Below, piece by piece: positions 62,745 to 64,000 of a stretch of 64,000 bases of DNA. The translations under genes were made by a program, and so were the position numbers. Numbering within the stretch: the stretch's first letter is position 1; each line of letters opens with the position of its first letter. Source of the DNA: Sphingobacterium sp. UBA5670 (GTDB lineage: Bacteria; Bacteroidota; Bacteroidia; Sphingobacteriales; Sphingobacteriaceae); the NCBI RefSeq assembly GCF_002420705.1, contig NZ_DIIM01000010.1, forward strand, positions 224,068 to 288,067, written 5' to 3'. The notes under the pieces were generated by a model. It was not told the origin of the DNA, ran no database searches, and saw only the letters and a list, made by a program, of their open reading frames with translations.

Positions 62745-63767
62745 TTACAAAGAAGATTTGCGAATAATGAGCTGTGTTGGAAGTTCTATCGTTTCAAATT
62801 CATGTATTGGTCTCGTTTGGTTGATGGTGGCAATTAATTTATTTGTTGCCAATTCACCGATTTCGGTAGCTGGCTGTACAACTGTGGATAGCGCCGGATT
62901 TAACGAGGCGGCAATTTGCGTATTTGAAAAACCAATAACGGCAACCTGGGACGGGACCTCAATCTGCAATTCAGCTAAAATGCCCAATGTTCTGGTTGTA
63001 ATAACATCTGTTGCACCAAAAATTGCATCGATGTTTTTGTTCTCAATATATTCCCGAAGTAAGATTTCTTTTATCGTTCGATCTATATCAGCGGTATTAT
63101 TAAGGCTGCATTCAGTATAATGGTTGTTATTGAATGGAATACCCGCGTCTGATAAAGCCGATGTGAAACCATTTAATCGTTCGGCTGCAACACCTAGGTT
63201 CTTTCCGGTGATATGTAAAATATTTTTTTTGCCTTGTTCGATGAGATGTTTTGTAGCGTTATATGCGCCTTGAAAATTATTGACCCCCACTTTGAATGTA
63301 TCAAGTTGGTGATTGATGCGGTCAAAAATAACAACAGGTATCTGCGATTTGATTAATGCTTTCAGTTCATCAATGTTTGAATCCGAGGAGACCGGAGATA
63401 TCATTAAGCCATCAATACCGCGCATGCGCAGAACGTCAATACAATTTTTTTCGACCCGTTCGTCTTCCCGACTTTGCATGAAAATAACATCAAATACTGT
63501 CTGCTGAGAGGCTATTTGAATTCCATCCAGGATTTGTGAAACAAATGTATTGCTAATATTGGATACAATAACCCCTATGGTATTGGATTTTCCTATTTTC
63601 AAGCTTCGCGCTAACTTATTTGGATGGAAATTATGCTTTTTGGCATATTCCTGAACCATTTTTTTAGTCGCCTCACTTATTTCGTAGCTGTCTGATAATG
63701 CTTTGGAAACCGTCGAAACAGAAATATTAAGTGCCAAGGCTATATCTTTCAGGGTAGTTCTGCTCAT
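62745..63767 (-). CDS. LacI family transcriptional regulator
   Basis: 340 residues. The N-terminal LacI helix-turn-helix is TLKDIALALNISVSTVSKAL with hinge DSYEIS and ARSLKIGKS (about 55-64). The effector domain resembles the periplasmic-binding fold (NTIGVIVSNISNTFVSQILDGIQIAS, VIFDRINHQLDTF). It faces the uxu genes convergently across the IS remnant, and a LacI-type palindrome lies in its own promoter region. Likely regulator of hexuronate catabolism and of itself. Confidence 0.92.
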   Translation of the reverse strand: MSRTTLKDIALALNISVSTVSKALSDSYEISEATKKMVQEYAKKHNFHPNKLARSLKIGKSNTIGVIVSNISNTFVSQILDGIQIASQQTVFDVIFMQSREDERVEKNCIDVLRMRGIDGLMISPVSSDSNIDELKALIKSQIPVVIFDRINHQLDTFKVGVNNFQGAYNATKHLIEQGKKNILHITGKNLGVAAERLNGFTSALSDAGIPFNNNHYTECSLNNTADIDRTIKEILLREYIENKNIDAIFGATDVITTRTLGILAELQIEVPSQVAVIGFSNTQIAASLNPALSTVVQPATEIGELATNKLIATINQTRPIHEFETIELPTQLIIRKSSL

Positions 63768-63792
63768 CGCTTTGGTGGTTATTTTAAGAAGA

Positions 63793-63800
63793 TAAATCTA
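63793..63800 (-). promoter_or_regulatory. -7 element of the LacI gene
   Basis: Minus strand TAGATTTA, one mismatch to TAnnTTTG, 26 bases before the start codon. No clear -33. Confidence 0.4.
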
Positions 63801-63811
63801 CACAAAAAAAT

Positions 63812-63831
63812 AGATAAAAGTGCTTTTATCT
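63812..63831. promoter_or_regulatory. LacI-family operator-like palindrome
   Basis: AGATAAAAG, TG, CTTTTATCT: perfect 9-bp arms (63812-63820 and 63823-63831). It sits just upstream of the -7 element of the LacI gene, where bound repressor would block initiation. Proposed autoregulation; not tested. Confidence 0.6.
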
Positions 63832-63899
63832 TCATAAAGAACCATAAGTTAGAGGTTGATTGATAACACCCGAGTCCGAGTATATCGCGCTTTCGGCCT

Positions 63900-63998
63900 T
63901 TATCCAAGGTTTATCCGGTCTTGATTCAGTCCCGAAAGCCACTCTAAGCGCTGTTTAAGCGGGTTGTGAGCATACTGCGACTGGGATCGCAGCGTGTT
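63900..63998 (-). CDS. possible 3' end of a gene beyond the window edge
   Basis: Minus strand frame open from 63998 to TAA at 63900-63902, 32 residues (core QYAHNPLKQRLEWLSGLN). The base composition is clearly richer in GC than the surrounding genes. It may be the end of a foreign or mobile-element gene, or chance. An 8-bp inverted repeat GCTTTCGG (63889-63896) / CCGAAAGC (63932-63939) overlaps it. Too short for a family call. Confidence 0.25.
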   Translation of the reverse strand, partial: NTLRSQSQYAHNPLKQRLEWLSGLNQDRINLG

Positions 63999-64000
63999 AG

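Noticed and set aside
62638..63120. 160-codon plus-strand frame opposite the LacI gene
   Set aside because: Overlaps the IS remnant and the conserved LacI effector domain; composition is that of a shadow.

Overview
The window reads as chromosome of a Bacteroidota member, most likely Sphingobacteriaceae (Sphingobacterium or a close relative). Supporting signs are a SusC/SusD pair, lipoproteins with short lipoboxes ending in SSC or ASC, tandem OmpA proteins with thrombospondin-3-like calcium motifs, a lipidated TamA homologue (TamL), a DDQVHFREPG-type dihydroorotase, moderate-to-low GC, and promoters of the Bacteroidota type (TTG, about 20 bases, TAnnTTTG) in front of several genes. The species call is inference. 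No rRNA, tRNA or CRISPR array was found.

Layout. 1-8.1 kb: the 3' end of a surface protein, a lipoprotein, a doubtful small ORF, an S41 protease, two tandem OmpA paralogues and two tandem universal-stress proteins. 8.5-17.3 kb: alaS, a TlpA-like thioredoxin lipoprotein, an orphan response regulator, then pyrC with an LD-carboxypeptidase (S66) and an M14 carboxypeptidase. 17.4-25.9 kb: on the minus strand NlpC/P60, dipeptide epimerase, SusC, SusD, with a plus-strand Ntn asparaginase. Together with S66 and M14 this looks like a locus for importing and dismantling peptidoglycan stem peptides. 26.1-36 kb: msrA, topoisomerase IV subunit A, a two-gene ABC exporter, an MFS transporter, a TrmH-like methyltransferase and TamL. 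36-45 kb: an accessory stretch with unknown small proteins, a 20-residue-repeat protein, a WGR-domain protein paired with a SWIM zinc-finger protein, a SUKH immunity-like protein and a YhcG/DUF1016 nuclease. 45-53.5 kb: a membrane protein, a SprT-like protein, recN, a lipoprotein, clpC and ettA.

53.5-60.4 kb is the most coherent regulatory unit. It holds a FixL-like PAS histidine kinase with the heme His/Arg pair at FixL spacing and a receiver-CRP/FNR fusion regulator with an E-T-V-S-R recognition helix. Next come an FNR-type TGAT-N4-ATCA box, a stand-alone D-lactate-dehydrogenase-like half domain with a Cys cluster, hemN, the copper ATPase ccoI and ccoS. I infer that low oxygen sensed by the kinase activates the regulator, which switches on anaerobic heme synthesis and cbb3 oxidase assembly. 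The oxidase subunits ccoNOP are not next to it.

60.4-64 kb: a mannonate (hexuronate) pair, SDR oxidoreductase plus UxuA, facing a LacI-type regulator that has a near-perfect palindromic operator at its own promoter. A 137-bp relic of an insertion sequence lies between them.
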